In this document: positions 19,396 to 28,763 of the stretch, piece by piece
Layout of the letters: each line of letters starts with the position of its first letter
Numbering within the stretch: the stretch's first letter is position 1
DNA from: DTU019 sp050949825
Lineage (GTDB): Bacteria > Bacillota > Syntrophomonadia > Syntrophomonadales > Syntrophomonadaceae
Assembly (NCBI GenBank): GCA_050949825.1
Contig: JBMNGL010000007.1
Coordinates: 490,796-554,795, forward strand
Reading direction: 5' to 3'
DNA: 64,000 nucleotides
The notes under the pieces: generated by a model
Databases searched by the model: none
What the model saw: only the letters and a program-made list of their open reading frames with translations
Told to the model about the DNA's origin: nothing
Program-made: the position numbers and the translations under genes

Positions 19396-21315
19396 ATGAC
19401 CATTATCGAAGTTGTCTCAAAAATATCAAACGAACGTCAAACGCCCGGGCGCTTTCCGACACGGCTGATTTTTGTACACAACTTCGCCGATTATCTCACT
19501 TTAGTCGGTGAGCTTAAGGCCGTTTGCGATGCTGTGTTTGACCTTGCGGATTATACCAAAGGAGATTTGCTTCCTCGCTTTAAGGACTTGAAAATCGAAA
19601 TTGCTAAGCACTCCAATAAGCAACTGCTCTTCCTTTCATTCGGGGAATATCTCCGTATTTGCATTAAACGCGAGCGTGATAAAACGACAGCAGCCTTCCC
19701 CGGAATGTGGGAGCAACAGCAATCGAAAAATTCCACAACAAAATACATTATCCCTATTTTTGGCAGTCGGGAAATTTTCGATTCCATTATGCCCATACAG
19801 GACGAGCGCCAACAAAGATTCATTTGGGAAGTCAATGAATCGTCCGCAGAATCTGAATACGGTCTTGCCTTATACTCTCCTGATTTTGCTGATGCTGTGA
19901 CCGTAGACGCTGAAAATCTGCAGGAATGGCTCCAAAAATGGACAGCTCTGTTTGGCGACAAGAGCCGGAACAGCTTCTCCCTGCAAACAAAGTTGCATCG
20001 CTATGCAGAACCGACATACGGCGGGGTGAAATTAAGCATCATTGATGAAACATTCGCTTATGTCACCTCTCTTGTCACAGATGGAGAAAGACTAAAAAAG
20101 ACTGACGGAAGCGACGAATTCTGGAAGCGCATCGCACAGAACATAAAGCAAGGGAAAACTTTTGCAGAAACAATAAAATATCTCCTAAATATCGGACACA
20201 GCTTTGACCCGATAAGTGTCCTGGCACGCTATAATGAACTATCAGACACAGAGTTAAACCTGTTGCTCATATGGTACAAACTCTACCCATCAGACGACTA
20301 CTATACAGATGCAATAAACAAAGCGTCAACAGCAGCGGCAATACCCGCCACCTTGCGAGATTCAATATTTGAATTACCAAAGCTGACAGACTCTTTTATA
20401 CAGCAAAGGACCGCGGCATTACGGGTGCTTGACGTTTCCTATAGCGACGAGTATTTTACAAAACTCGATAAAATCGCCGCACCAGAATCAAGACTGATGA
20501 TGCTAACATACAGAACGCTCGCAGAACGTGCCTACGCGGTAAAAACCGTAAGTGGACTGTTGCGAAGCGGTGCCGATGTCAACGCAGTCGCAGAACAGCT
20601 AAAATCCGATTACCCCGACTTGGCAGAATATTTGAAACCACAGTCAAACGATGCAAATGAAATAACACAATACTTCAACTGGTATCGCCGCAGCAAATTA
20701 ATAAACAGACCAAATACTGACGTGCCATGCGCCATCGATTTCGATGCCATCGACAGCAGAAACAAAATAATACAGCAAAACACCACTGACGACAGCCTTC
20801 CATTTTGGGTTGACGGCTTAGGCGCAGAGTGGATTCCTGTTTTACTAACCAGACTAAAAGCACTCGAAATAGCAGCATCCGTAAAACCAATAGTAACAAA
20901 AGCACTAATGCCGACCGAAACTGAATACAACCACAAATGGACTGCCAAAGACAAGAAATGGGACAAACTAGACAAACTTTCGCATAACGGAATGCCGGAC
21001 GATAAGGACTATTTCCTTTGCATTGCGCGTCAACTTGAAATCATGAATGAGATAGTTGAACATGTAGCAGAAATGCTAACGAAGGTTAACAGGATTATTG
21101 TTACTGGCGATCACGGAAGCAGTCGTCTTGCCGCATTACTTTTCCATGATGAGGACAACTTTGCTGTTGAACCTCCGAAGAATGCTATTGTGCGTTCTTT
21201 TGGCCGATTTGTCGAACTTAAAGACGACGGCTATGTTTCTATGACACCGTCGATGGAGCGCAGAGAACTGAATGGTAAACATTTCATTGTAATGAAAAAC
21301 TACGAGCATTTTTAA
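19396..21315 (+). CDS. pglZ: PglZ alkaline-phosphatase-superfamily protein of BREX type 4 (main part)
   Basis: 639 residues up to a TAA at 21313-21315. The motif RIIVTGDHGSSRLAAL near residue 575 is the metal-binding Asp-His of the PglZ/alkaline phosphatase superfamily, and PglZ is the hallmark of every BREX type. Similarity does not stop at the TAA: reading on in other frames gives the expected PglZ ending (see 21327-21536). The break lies after CATTTTTAAG; removing one T here and one G from GGG near 21365 restores one frame through to 21536. Either the gene is inactivated at its end or these are homopolymer errors. The start has GGAGG at good spacing. Confidence 0.82.
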   Translation: MTIIEVVSKISNERQTPGRFPTRLIFVHNFADYLTLVGELKAVCDAVFDLADYTKGDLLPRFKDLKIEIAKHSNKQLLFLSFGEYLRICIKRERDKTTAAFPGMWEQQQSKNSTTKYIIPIFGSREIFDSIMPIQDERQQRFIWEVNESSAESEYGLALYSPDFADAVTVDAENLQEWLQKWTALFGDKSRNSFSLQTKLHRYAEPTYGGVKLSIIDETFAYVTSLVTDGERLKKTDGSDEFWKRIAQNIKQGKTFAETIKYLLNIGHSFDPISVLARYNELSDTELNLLLIWYKLYPSDDYYTDAINKASTAAAIPATLRDSIFELPKLTDSFIQQRTAALRVLDVSYSDEYFTKLDKIAAPESRLMMLTYRTLAERAYAVKTVSGLLRSGADVNAVAEQLKSDYPDLAEYLKPQSNDANEITQYFNWYRRSKLINRPNTDVPCAIDFDAIDSRNKIIQQNTTDDSLPFWVDGLGAEWIPVLLTRLKALEIAASVKPIVTKALMPTETEYNHKWTAKDKKWDKLDKLSHNGMPDDKDYFLCIARQLEIMNEIVEHVAEMLTKVNRIIVTGDHGSSRLAALLFHDEDNFAVEPPKNAIVRSFGRFVELKDDGYVSMTPSMERRELNGKHFIVMKNYEHF

Positions 21316-21326
21316 GCAGTCAGGTA

Positions 21327-21536
21327 ATGCCGCTGGTGGCAATACCGATGAAAATGCAGTTGCAGGGTGAGATTCACGGTGGCATGACGCCTGAAGAGTA
21401 CCTTGTTCCTGTAATTGTGGTTTCGCGCAAAAAAACGCTCCCACCGAAGGAGGCCACGAAAAAGCCAAAAGGGATAACGATTAATGATGATATGTTGGGT
21501 GTTTGCCATGATGATAGCGAAAAAAATATGCACTGA
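21327..21536 (+). pseudogene. Displaced C-terminal segment of PglZ
   Basis: This frame encodes GEIHGGMTPEEYLVPVIVVSR, the ending usual in PglZ proteins, followed by a lysine-rich tail to the TGA at 21534-21536. The intervening bases 21316-21365 encode a PglZ-like linker (QSGNAAGGNTDENAV) in the third frame. So two small indels separate the main body from this tail. Confidence 0.65.
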
Positions 21537-21711
21537 GTGCGGTAAAAATTTGAGTAAGGACGAGGTTGCCCTTTCACAGAAGATGCTCGGAAGAGAAATA
21601 ACCGATTTTTACTGTATCTATTGCCTTGCCGAATACCTCGAATGTGACCGCGATGACTTAGAGGTTAAGATACAAGAATTCAAGGAACAAGGCTGCACTT
21701 TGTTTCTTTAG
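21508..21711 (+). CDS. Small zinc-ribbon protein between PglZ and BrxL
   Basis: About 67 residues with CTECGK and, 25 residues on, CIYCLAEYLEC: two CxxC knuckles that would hold one zinc ion. It overlaps the displaced PglZ tail by 29 bases in another frame and ends 11 bases before BrxL, which suggests a real, translationally coupled gene. The start is uncertain (21484, 21508 or 21511), as no strong ribosome site is seen. Function unknown. I know of no BREX component with this architecture. Confidence 0.55.
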   Translation: MMIAKKICTECGKNLSKDEVALSQKMLGREITDFYCIYCLAEYLECDRDDLEVKIQEFKEQGCTLFL

Positions 21712-21722
21712 GAGGTTAGCGA

Positions 21723-23156
21723 ATGGACAAGATTAAGGAAGTCTTCGCTGAGATGGTGGTACTCAAGAACCCAGAGCGGACGAAATTTTTCGCCGACCTC
21801 AGTCTGCCATCTTATATGCGAGATTGGCTTGTAATGAAGTTTTCAGATGAAAGCGGGAACATCGACTACAACGGTGTGGCTCGTTATATTAAGCAGTACA
21901 TTCCAAACCGTGAGGACTACGAGCAATTTAAGTTCCAAATGGTCAACGGGGAAAGTGTGCGTTTTCTTGCCAGAATCCGCGTTGCTGTAGATGTTAAAAC
22001 TGGAAAAACCCTATTTGAACTGCCAGACTTCGGTGGTACTAAGACTGGCGCCGGCGGTGAGGTCGCTAATGACGTGGTCAGCAGATGGCAGGACACATTG
22101 CTTCGTGAAAGTGAGAACTGGGGAATCATCGACCTCGTGTGGGAGCAGGACTTTAGCAAGAAGCCTCCGCGCGGGTATGTCAAACTGATTGGATATCAGC
22201 CTTTCTGTCCCTACAGCGTTGACTTGGAGTTTTACAGAGAAGCCCGCTGTAGCTTCACTACGGAGGAGTGGCTTGACTTGCTCATTTCTGCCGTAGACTA
22301 TAATCCGAATGGCTATGACACAGAAGAGCAAAAAATGTACTTTATCCGTCGGTTACTGCCTTTTGTTGAACGACGTGTAAACCTGATTGAGCTTGCGCCG
22401 CGCGGCACAGGGAAAAGCTATGTGTATGAAAAAATTAGCAAACGCGGATGGGTTGTTTCTGGCGGCACAGTATCAAGAGCAACGTTGTTTTATGACAATA
22501 ACCTGAAGACAGCTGGGCTTGTCACCCGTTTTGACTATGTGGCTTTTGATGAAATACAAAACATGAAGTTTCTTGAACCCGCACAGATACAGGCTGCGCT
22601 TACTACTTATATGCAAGACGGTGTCGTTAAGGGGTTCGATTCCGAGATTCCTGCAAGTTCAGGAATTGTTGTCTTGGGGAACATCGAAGCGGAAAAATTC
22701 AACACACAGGTTAATATGGTTGACGCAATCAATCCAATTTTTCGCAAAGCAGAGACCCTTGACCGTATACATGGATTAATTCCGGGGTGGGAAATACCCA
22801 AATTTCATCAAAACTTGGTAGCTAAGGGTTGGGCGCTGAATACTGAGTATTTTGCTGAAGTCCTGCATTCGTTACGTGATGAACTTCACTATTCTACGTT
22901 AGTGGATTCATGTCTTGCAGTTCCTCCAAAAGCGTATAAGCGTGACCTCGACGCAATAACACGCCTATGCACAGGCTTTGTGAAACTCCTATTCCCACAC
23001 GCAATGACCAGTTCGGATATTCCGCGGGATGAGTTCGTGAAGTATTGCCTTGAGCCCGCAAAGGCTATGCGCCAAGTTATAAGAAACCAATTGCACATTA
23101 TTGCACCCAAGGAATATATCAATCCTAATGTACCAGACATTCAATATAAAGACTAA
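21723..23156 (+). CDS. brxL: BrxL (short, Lon-like ATPase type)
   Basis: 477 residues. Walker A is APRGTGKSY (about 225-233) and Walker B is VAFDEIQ (about 260-268). KRGWVVSGGTVSRA between them is characteristic of BrxL. The protein ends about 20 residues after QLHIIAPKEY, so the C-terminal Lon-type proteolytic domain found in ~680-residue BrxL proteins is absent. A short BrxL class of about 450-480 residues exists, so this need not be a truncation. BrxL is an AAA+ ring ATPase that acts on DNA. The start has AGGAGG 7 bases upstream. Intact frame, co-transcribed with PglZ. Confidence 0.85.
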   Translation: MDKIKEVFAEMVVLKNPERTKFFADLSLPSYMRDWLVMKFSDESGNIDYNGVARYIKQYIPNREDYEQFKFQMVNGESVRFLARIRVAVDVKTGKTLFELPDFGGTKTGAGGEVANDVVSRWQDTLLRESENWGIIDLVWEQDFSKKPPRGYVKLIGYQPFCPYSVDLEFYREARCSFTTEEWLDLLISAVDYNPNGYDTEEQKMYFIRRLLPFVERRVNLIELAPRGTGKSYVYEKISKRGWVVSGGTVSRATLFYDNNLKTAGLVTRFDYVAFDEIQNMKFLEPAQIQAALTTYMQDGVVKGFDSEIPASSGIVVLGNIEAEKFNTQVNMVDAINPIFRKAETLDRIHGLIPGWEIPKFHQNLVAKGWALNTEYFAEVLHSLRDELHYSTLVDSCLAVPPKAYKRDLDAITRLCTGFVKLLFPHAMTSSDIPRDEFVKYCLEPAKAMRQVIRNQLHIIAPKEYINPNVPDIQYKD

Positions 23157-23175
23157 TGCTGAGGAGGGAAATACC

Positions 23176-24315
23176 GTGATTTACGCTGACAATGCCGCGA
23201 CAACGAGAATATCAGATAGAGCCTTTGAAAAGATGATTCCGTTTCTGCGCGAACAATACGGCAATGCCTCCAGCCAGTATTCCTTTGGGGCAACAGCTAA
23301 ACATGCTGTTGACCTGGCACGAAAACAAATTGCATCTTCTATTGGTGCGGGGGCTTTGGAAATCACCTTTACCTCCGGTGGTTCGGAAGCAAATAGTTGG
23401 GTGCTTCGATGTGTTGCGGATGTTTATCGCAACGAGCCGATGCATGTTATTACTTCTGCAATAGAACACCACTCTGTTCTTAACGCTTGCCATGCGCTTG
23501 AGCAGGGTGGCGTAGAGGTTTCTTTTCTACCCGTCGATAATGCAGGACGGGTATCAGTTGAAAATATTGAAGCAGCCATTAACTCAAACACAAAACTGGT
23601 TTCAATTATGCTTGCCAACAATGAAATTGGAACAGTACAGCCGATTGAAGAAATAGGCCGACTTTTGAAAGGCAAAGGTATCCTTTTTCATACCGATGCG
23701 GTGCAAGCAGTCGGACACATCCCTGTCGATGTTAAGTCTTTGAATGTAGATTTCTTATCTGCATCTGCCCATAAATTTAATGGTGCAAAAGGCACGGGAA
23801 TTTTATATAAGCGGTCAGGATTAGAATTATCGCCGTTGGTGTTTGGCGGCCAACAAGAACACGGGCTCCGTGCCGGAACAGAGAATGTTGCCGGTATAGT
23901 TGCGGCAGGTTACGCTATTGAGGAAAGCGTCGGTGAAATGGCCGAAAGAGCAAAGCTCTTGAGAGCGATGGTCGAAAAAACGGTAAAGGGAATAAAAGAA
24001 AAAATCCCCTTTATAAGGATTAATGGAGATTGTGAGAACCGGCTACCAGGAACGGTCAATCTTGGCTTTGATAATATTTCTGGAGAATCGCTTATGCATC
24101 TTCTTGATCTGAAAGGAGTATGCGTATCCACAAGTTCTGCCTGTAATTCCGGTAAGGATGAACCGTCACATGTGTTGCTTGCCCTGGGGCTTTCAGAGGA
24201 GGAAGCGAAATCTGCGATTCGTATTTCATATGGAATGTATAACACCTTGGAAGAAGTGGAATACGTTGCTTCTGCCATATGCGATGCCTACAGCAAAATC
24301 AAATCTGCTATTTAA
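23176..24315 (+). CDS. Cysteine desulfurase (IscS/DndA-like)
   Basis: 379 residues. The start is a GTG at 23176 with GAGGAGGG upstream; the earlier in-frame ATG lies inside BrxL. Visible landmarks are YADNAATT at the N-terminus, TSGGSEAN, the PLP-binding Lys in SASAHKFNG, and the catalytic Cys in TSSACNSG. The enzyme takes sulfur from cysteine as a persulfide. Its position 19 bases behind BrxL makes it the last gene of the BREX-4-like operon. A dedicated sulfur donor for BrxP, as DndA/SspA serve DndC/SspD, is the obvious inference. A housekeeping IscS that landed here is the alternative, but no iscU or thiI follows. Confidence 0.87.
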   Translation: MIYADNAATTRISDRAFEKMIPFLREQYGNASSQYSFGATAKHAVDLARKQIASSIGAGALEITFTSGGSEANSWVLRCVADVYRNEPMHVITSAIEHHSVLNACHALEQGGVEVSFLPVDNAGRVSVENIEAAINSNTKLVSIMLANNEIGTVQPIEEIGRLLKGKGILFHTDAVQAVGHIPVDVKSLNVDFLSASAHKFNGAKGTGILYKRSGLELSPLVFGGQQEHGLRAGTENVAGIVAAGYAIEESVGEMAERAKLLRAMVEKTVKGIKEKIPFIRINGDCENRLPGTVNLGFDNISGESLMHLLDLKGVCVSTSSACNSGKDEPSHVLLALGLSEEEAKSAIRISYGMYNTLEEVEYVASAICDAYSKIKSAI

Positions 24316-24420
24316 ATCCAGGAGTGGGCTAGCAACTTCAGGATTCACATATACTATGCAACAACAGCTATACGCTGCACTCAAACAATTTGTATGGATA
24401 GGCTTAACTAAACTTGTACA

Positions 24421-24630
24421 GAAAGAAATGAGGTCATTAGAGGTTCCACTATCTTTTGTTCCCAGTTTTCGTACGCCGGCTGGCACACCAAGATCGAAGA
24501 AGCAGTTTTAGCTGATGCTATCCTTGATCGTATTGTCCATGATTCTTAAACGGTTGAAATCCACAGTGACCCCAAAAAGGACAAATCCATGCGGGAATAC
24601 TATGGTATAAATCATAAGCAGCAGGTTTAA
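24421..24630 (+). pseudogene. IS21-family IstB remnant (C-terminal end)
   Basis: One frame reads GSTIFCSQFSYAGWH, then LADAILDRIVHDS, a TAA stop, and TVEIHSDPKK, then SMREYYGI. This is the C-terminal end of the IstB helper ATPase of IS21 elements, broken by an in-frame stop where Tyr is expected. No upstream IstB, IstA or terminal repeats were found. It marks a past insertion or recombination at the right end of the island. Confidence 0.65.
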
Positions 24631-24749
24631 GATTAAGTTGAGTAAGAACTGTTGATGACTAGCCGTCAGCTTGTGCTGGAAAGGATATTCATCCTTTCCG
24701 GGGCCAAGCCCCTCTAAAGGACCTAACCCTAACCCGACATTCTGGCTTT

Positions 24750-25682
24750 ATGAGCCGGAAAGTGGTTCACGAATGCCGGACTAGTGGCTCAGTGGTCACT
24801 GGACAGGCGGCTCTGGCTCATTATAACCTGGTGGTGCCGACCACCTCCATGCGCGAAAATGAAAAAGAATTTGCCCTGGCTTTTGCCGTTCCTCCCAATG
24901 CTCCGGGCATAGTCCATATAGCTGAAGCTCCAGCTCCCAATGCCCGTAGATTAATGGATTCGGATGGCATGGATTTTGGCAATTTTGAATACGGAGTGCA
25001 TGGATCTACCCTGGTGGTTTTCAATGACGTCTTTATTCCTAAAGAAATGGTGTTTATGTGCGGGGAGTATGAATATGCCGGAATTATGGCGGCTACCTTT
25101 GGCACTTTCCAACGGCTGGCCACGGCGGCCTGCAAATCAGGCCACTGTGATCTAACCTGTGGGGCCGCAGCGGTAGCAGCGGAATATAACGGCTGTGAAA
25201 AAATGGGCCATATTCGGGACAAGCTGGTGGAAATGTCATTCCAATCAGCATTAGCTTTTGGCACTGCCATCGCAGCCGGATATAAAGCCAAAGCGACTCC
25301 GTCGGGTGTATACATTCCCGATGACTTGCTGGTTAATGCCGCCAAATTACAGGCCGTGGAGGCGGTTTGGCTGGCTTCTAAACTGGCCACTGAAGTGGCG
25401 GGTGGTGTGGTTTGTACGGCCCCGGTCCAAAAGGACTTCGATAATCCTGAAATATCCGCCTATGTGGATAAATACTTTAAAGGGAAAGCGGATATATCCA
25501 CGGAAAACCGGGTGCGTATTGTTCGCTTGGTGGAGTACCTGGTCGGACAGGGATCTATCGTGCCCACCGAATCATCCCATGGGGGCGGACCAGCAGCGGT
25601 GCAGAGACTGGGAATGCGCCAGGGCACCAATCTCAATTTTCTCAAGGCATGTGCAGAAAAAATGGCTGGCATCAAAAAATAG
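24750..25682 (+). pseudogene. 4-hydroxybutyryl-CoA dehydratase/vinylacetyl-CoA isomerase, N-terminus lost
   Basis: 310 residues are left of a normal ~485. The retained part carries SGSVVTGQAA, then FGNFEYGVHGSTLVVFNDVF, the motif RLATAACKSGHCD and a long C-terminus ending in RLGMRQGTNLNFLKAC. This matches the FAD/4Fe-4S dehydratase AbfD (HpaB fold), which interconverts 4-hydroxybutyryl-CoA and crotonyl-CoA. About 170 N-terminal residues are missing, including part of the flavin and cluster-binding region, and no ribosome site precedes the ATG at 24750. The loss sits directly beside the IS21 scrap, so it is most likely a truncated, non-functional gene. Confidence 0.75.
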
Positions 25683-25778
25683 AAAGCCCAGGAGGCGAGA
25701 AGAATCGGCGCTTTCTACTGGTATACTCAGCTCGCTTGATTAATTATTAGCAAGGCAAAAGAAAAAAACTCTGGAAAA

Positions 25779-25811
25779 GAATATGTCCGGGGACTGTCCC
25801 CGGACATATTC
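25779..25811. repeat. Palindromic dispersed repeat, copy 1 (perfect)
   Basis: Two 16-base arms, GAATATGTCCGGGGAC and its exact complement, around a single T. Related copies occur at 35245, 41690, 43523 and 43991. The 13 bases at 25687-25699 (CCCAGGAGGCGAG) recur before copy 3, so the repeat unit may be longer than the palindrome. Confidence 0.85.
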
Positions 25812-25837
25812 CAACCGGTACAAACGGCACTTGATGC

Positions 25838-27181
25838 CTAGGCTATTTTGTTGCTTCTTACCCAGATTTTCATACAGTCGGCTTCCTTAATCAGTTCATC
25901 ACGCAAGTCCGGGTGAGCGATGTTAATCAGCGACTCCGCCCTTTCCCAGGTGGATTTGCCTTTGAGCATGGCCACACCGTACTCGGTTACCACATAGAAG
26001 TTGATGCTGCGAGGCACGGTTACAATAGCGCCGGGAGTCAGTATCGGCCTGATTCTGGATTGGAGGCTGCCGTCCTTACCTTTAAATGTAGAAGTCAGGC
26101 AAATAAGGCCTTTGCCGCCCTTGGAACAGTAGGCGCCAAAGATAAAGTCCAACTGCCCTCCGGTTCCGGAGATATGCCGAATTCCAGAGGATTCAGAGGC
26201 CACCTGGCCATATAAATCCACTTCAACAGCATTGTTAATGCCTATGACATTGTCATTTTGTCCGATAATAAAGGGATTATTGGTGTAATCCACCGGGTAG
26301 GCGGCACAGGCCGGGTTGTTGTCCAGGAAGTCATATAGCTTGTTGGTGCCCATGGCAAATGTGTAGACCATCTTGCACTGGTCGATTTGCTTGCGGCGTC
26401 CGGTAATTCGACCAGCATTGTACATATCTACATAGGAGTCCACCAACATCTCGGTGTGCACCCCCAGATCCTTAAGATCGGACTGGGCAATCATGGCTCC
26501 TACTGCATTGGGCATAGCCCCTATGCCTAACTGCAGGCAGGCTCCATCCTCAATTTGTTCCACTACAATAGAGGCAATCTTTTTGTCAATATCCGATATA
26601 GGCAGTTCGGGTAGTTGAATCATGGGCTGGTTGTCACCCTCCACGATATAATCCACTTCAGAAATGTGAATGGATTCCCGCTTGCCGCCCAGGCATACTG
26701 GAACTGACTGATTGACTTCCACAATAACCGTTTTGGCCGTATCACAGATCTGGGGGGTGAATGAAACCGAGGTCCCAAAATTGAAGAAACCATTCTTGTC
26801 CATAGGTGCGACCTTGATTAAGGCCACATCTGGCTGCACATAGCCGCGCTCATAAAAACTGGGCACTTCATGGTAGTTTATGGGTACATAATTGCATAGA
26901 TTCTGGTCATGCAGTTTGCGGCTGGCGGCACTCATATGCACATCAGTGTAGATGAAATGCTTCCTTTCTGGATCAGCCAGCACCGTATTGGGGGTAAAGG
27001 GGCAGGTTGTAGTTCTAATAACTACATTGTATAATTCGTCAACCCGCCTGGCCAAAGCAGCATCCAGGTAGCTGGAATTCATTATGAATTCGCCGTAATG
27101 AACCAGATCCCCCGATTTTACCACAGTCATAGCCTCATCCACCGGTTTTAATTTGTGCTGGTATTCTGCACCGTAATCCAC
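25838..27181 (-). CDS. Butyryl-CoA/4-hydroxybutyrate:acetate CoA-transferase family
   Basis: 447 residues, full length for the acetyl-CoA hydrolase/transferase family. Visible landmarks are GIGAMPNAVGA mid-protein, HISGTGGQLDF (the glycine-rich CoA site) and TEYGVAMLKG near the end. The enzyme moves CoA between acetate and a four-carbon acid. Neighbouring thiolase and hydroxybutyryl-CoA dehydrogenase genes favour butyrate or crotonate as partner; the dehydratase remnant next door suggests 4-hydroxybutyrate may once have been used. Start GTG with AAGGAGGT about 8 bases upstream. A hairpin separates it from the thiolase gene, so its expression may be partly independent. Confidence 0.85.
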   Translation of the reverse strand: MDYGAEYQHKLKPVDEAMTVVKSGDLVHYGEFIMNSSYLDAALARRVDELYNVVIRTTTCPFTPNTVLADPERKHFIYTDVHMSAASRKLHDQNLCNYVPINYHEVPSFYERGYVQPDVALIKVAPMDKNGFFNFGTSVSFTPQICDTAKTVIVEVNQSVPVCLGGKRESIHISEVDYIVEGDNQPMIQLPELPISDIDKKIASIVVEQIEDGACLQLGIGAMPNAVGAMIAQSDLKDLGVHTEMLVDSYVDMYNAGRITGRRKQIDQCKMVYTFAMGTNKLYDFLDNNPACAAYPVDYTNNPFIIGQNDNVIGINNAVEVDLYGQVASESSGIRHISGTGGQLDFIFGAYCSKGGKGLICLTSTFKGKDGSLQSRIRPILTPGAIVTVPRSINFYVVTEYGVAMLKGKSTWERAESLINIAHPDLRDELIKEADCMKIWVRSNKIA

Positions 27182-27288
27182 TGTGGTTTGACCTCCTTTA
27201 TATCCTAATATTCAGAAACATCAACAGGAACATTGATGGCCAAATTGTCGCAATCGAGTTATTACATCCTTTTGTTTTTTCAAAAGAC

Positions 27289-27319
27289 GTAGGTGATGGT
27301 GGTGCAAACCATCACCTAC
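27289..27319 (-). terminator. Hairpin between thiolase and CoA-transferase genes
   Basis: Perfect 12-base stem GTAGGTGATGGT with a 7-base loop, followed on the minus strand by GTCTTTTG. It could end or dampen transcription from the thiolase gene. Confidence 0.55.
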
Positions 27320-27332
27320 TATGAAGAAGAGG

Positions 27333-28547
27333 TTATATGTCCCTTGTCCACAAAGAGGCCATGGCGGGACCGGTTCCTACGCAGGTAGAAGCACCGCCTT
27401 TTGTAAGGCCAAGTCTTTCTAGTTCGTAGTATAAAGAAACAACGATACGCAGTCCGGTTGATCCAATAGGATGTCCCAAAGCAATACCTGATCCATTGTG
27501 ATTAACTTTATCCATGGAGAGGTCCATGCCATATTTTTCTTTCAGGCGAATTTTGCAGCCTAAAAACTGAGGTGCAAACGCCTCATGCAGTTCCCAGTAA
27601 TCAACATCATCGAATTTCCAACCAGCTCTTTCGAGTGCTACCGGAATTGCTTCTGCAGGTCCGATTCCCATGACCTGTGGATCAACACCAACACCAACCG
27701 AAGCGACCAGTTTCATAAGCGGTTTAATTCCCAGTTCTGCAGCTTTTTGTTTGGACATTAAAACAGCGGCGGAGGCACCGTCATTGATGCCGGATGCATT
27801 AGCAGCGGTTACTACCCCCCCATCTTTCTTGAATGCCGCTTTAAGCCCGCCGATGCTTTCCATGCTGCAGCCACGAATAGGATGTTCATCGCTGTCGATT
27901 ACTTTTACACCTTTTTTAGTTTTAACTTCAACCGGAACGATTTCTCTCTTGAAAACACCGTTATCAGTTGCATTTATTGCGTTGGTATGGCTTCTGACCG
28001 CTAATTCGTCACACTGTTCGCGAGTAATGTTATACATAACCGCAACGTTTTCAGCAGTCATTCCCATGTGTCCCGGAACCAGTGAATCAACCAAAGCATC
28101 ATGGGTTAACGAATCGATCATTTTGGCATCGCCCATTCTGGCGCCAGTTCTTGCACTGGCAACCATATAGGGAGCCTGGGTCATATTTTCGACACCGACA
28201 ACCAGTGCGATATCCGTCACTCCCAGCATAATGTTGCGACTGGCAATTTCCAGCGCTCTCATGCTAGAGGTACAATTCTGATTTACAACACAGGCATTAC
28301 TACGCTCAGGAAGACCGCAGGCCAAACCAACAATACGTGCGGGCAGGGATTTCTGCAAGCCCTGGTAAACTTGACCCATTACAATTTCATCAATAATATC
28401 AGCGGGAATTCCTGCTCTCTTGATGGCTTCCTTACCTGCTGTTACCGCCAAATCCTTGGCGGGTACATCTTTAAACTGACCCAAAAATTTGCCTATGGGC
28501 GTTCTGCAAGCGCTAACGAGTACTACATCCTGAATTTCTTTCATCAT
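27333..28547 (-). CDS. Acetyl-CoA C-acetyltransferase (thiolase)
   Basis: 404 residues. It condenses or cleaves acetoacetyl-CoA. Active-site landmarks are NQNCTSS (nucleophilic Cys about residue 92), HEAFAPQ, GIALGHPIGSTG and the second Cys in STCVGTG. The start is the ATG at 28547 with GAGGGTG 9 bases upstream; a longer in-frame reading to 28655 has no ribosome site and is rejected. It is co-directional with the dehydrogenase upstream and the CoA-transferase downstream, forming a butyrate-oxidation cluster. Confidence 0.9.
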   Translation of the reverse strand: MMKEIQDVVLVSACRTPIGKFLGQFKDVPAKDLAVTAGKEAIKRAGIPADIIDEIVMGQVYQGLQKSLPARIVGLACGLPERSNACVVNQNCTSSMRALEIASRNIMLGVTDIALVVGVENMTQAPYMVASARTGARMGDAKMIDSLTHDALVDSLVPGHMGMTAENVAVMYNITREQCDELAVRSHTNAINATDNGVFKREIVPVEVKTKKGVKVIDSDEHPIRGCSMESIGGLKAAFKKDGGVVTAANASGINDGASAAVLMSKQKAAELGIKPLMKLVASVGVGVDPQVMGIGPAEAIPVALERAGWKFDDVDYWELHEAFAPQFLGCKIRLKEKYGMDLSMDKVNHNGSGIALGHPIGSTGLRIVVSLYYELERLGLTKGGASTCVGTGPAMASLWTRDI

Positions 28548-28763
28548 ATTTAAATGCACCCTCTTATCAATTTTATATTTTAATGTTATTTGCATTTGAA
28601 CTCGGCTTTGCGCTTCCCAATGAAAAGCTGCTATTGCTTCCTTTTTCAATGGCAAAGCACAACCTAAACATATGGCTTAATGGCCATAGCGGTATCAATA
28701 TCTGCCCGTATACCCCGAGTTAGCTGATTCTTGCTTAAGCGTTGGGCATCTTTGCAATCGGGT

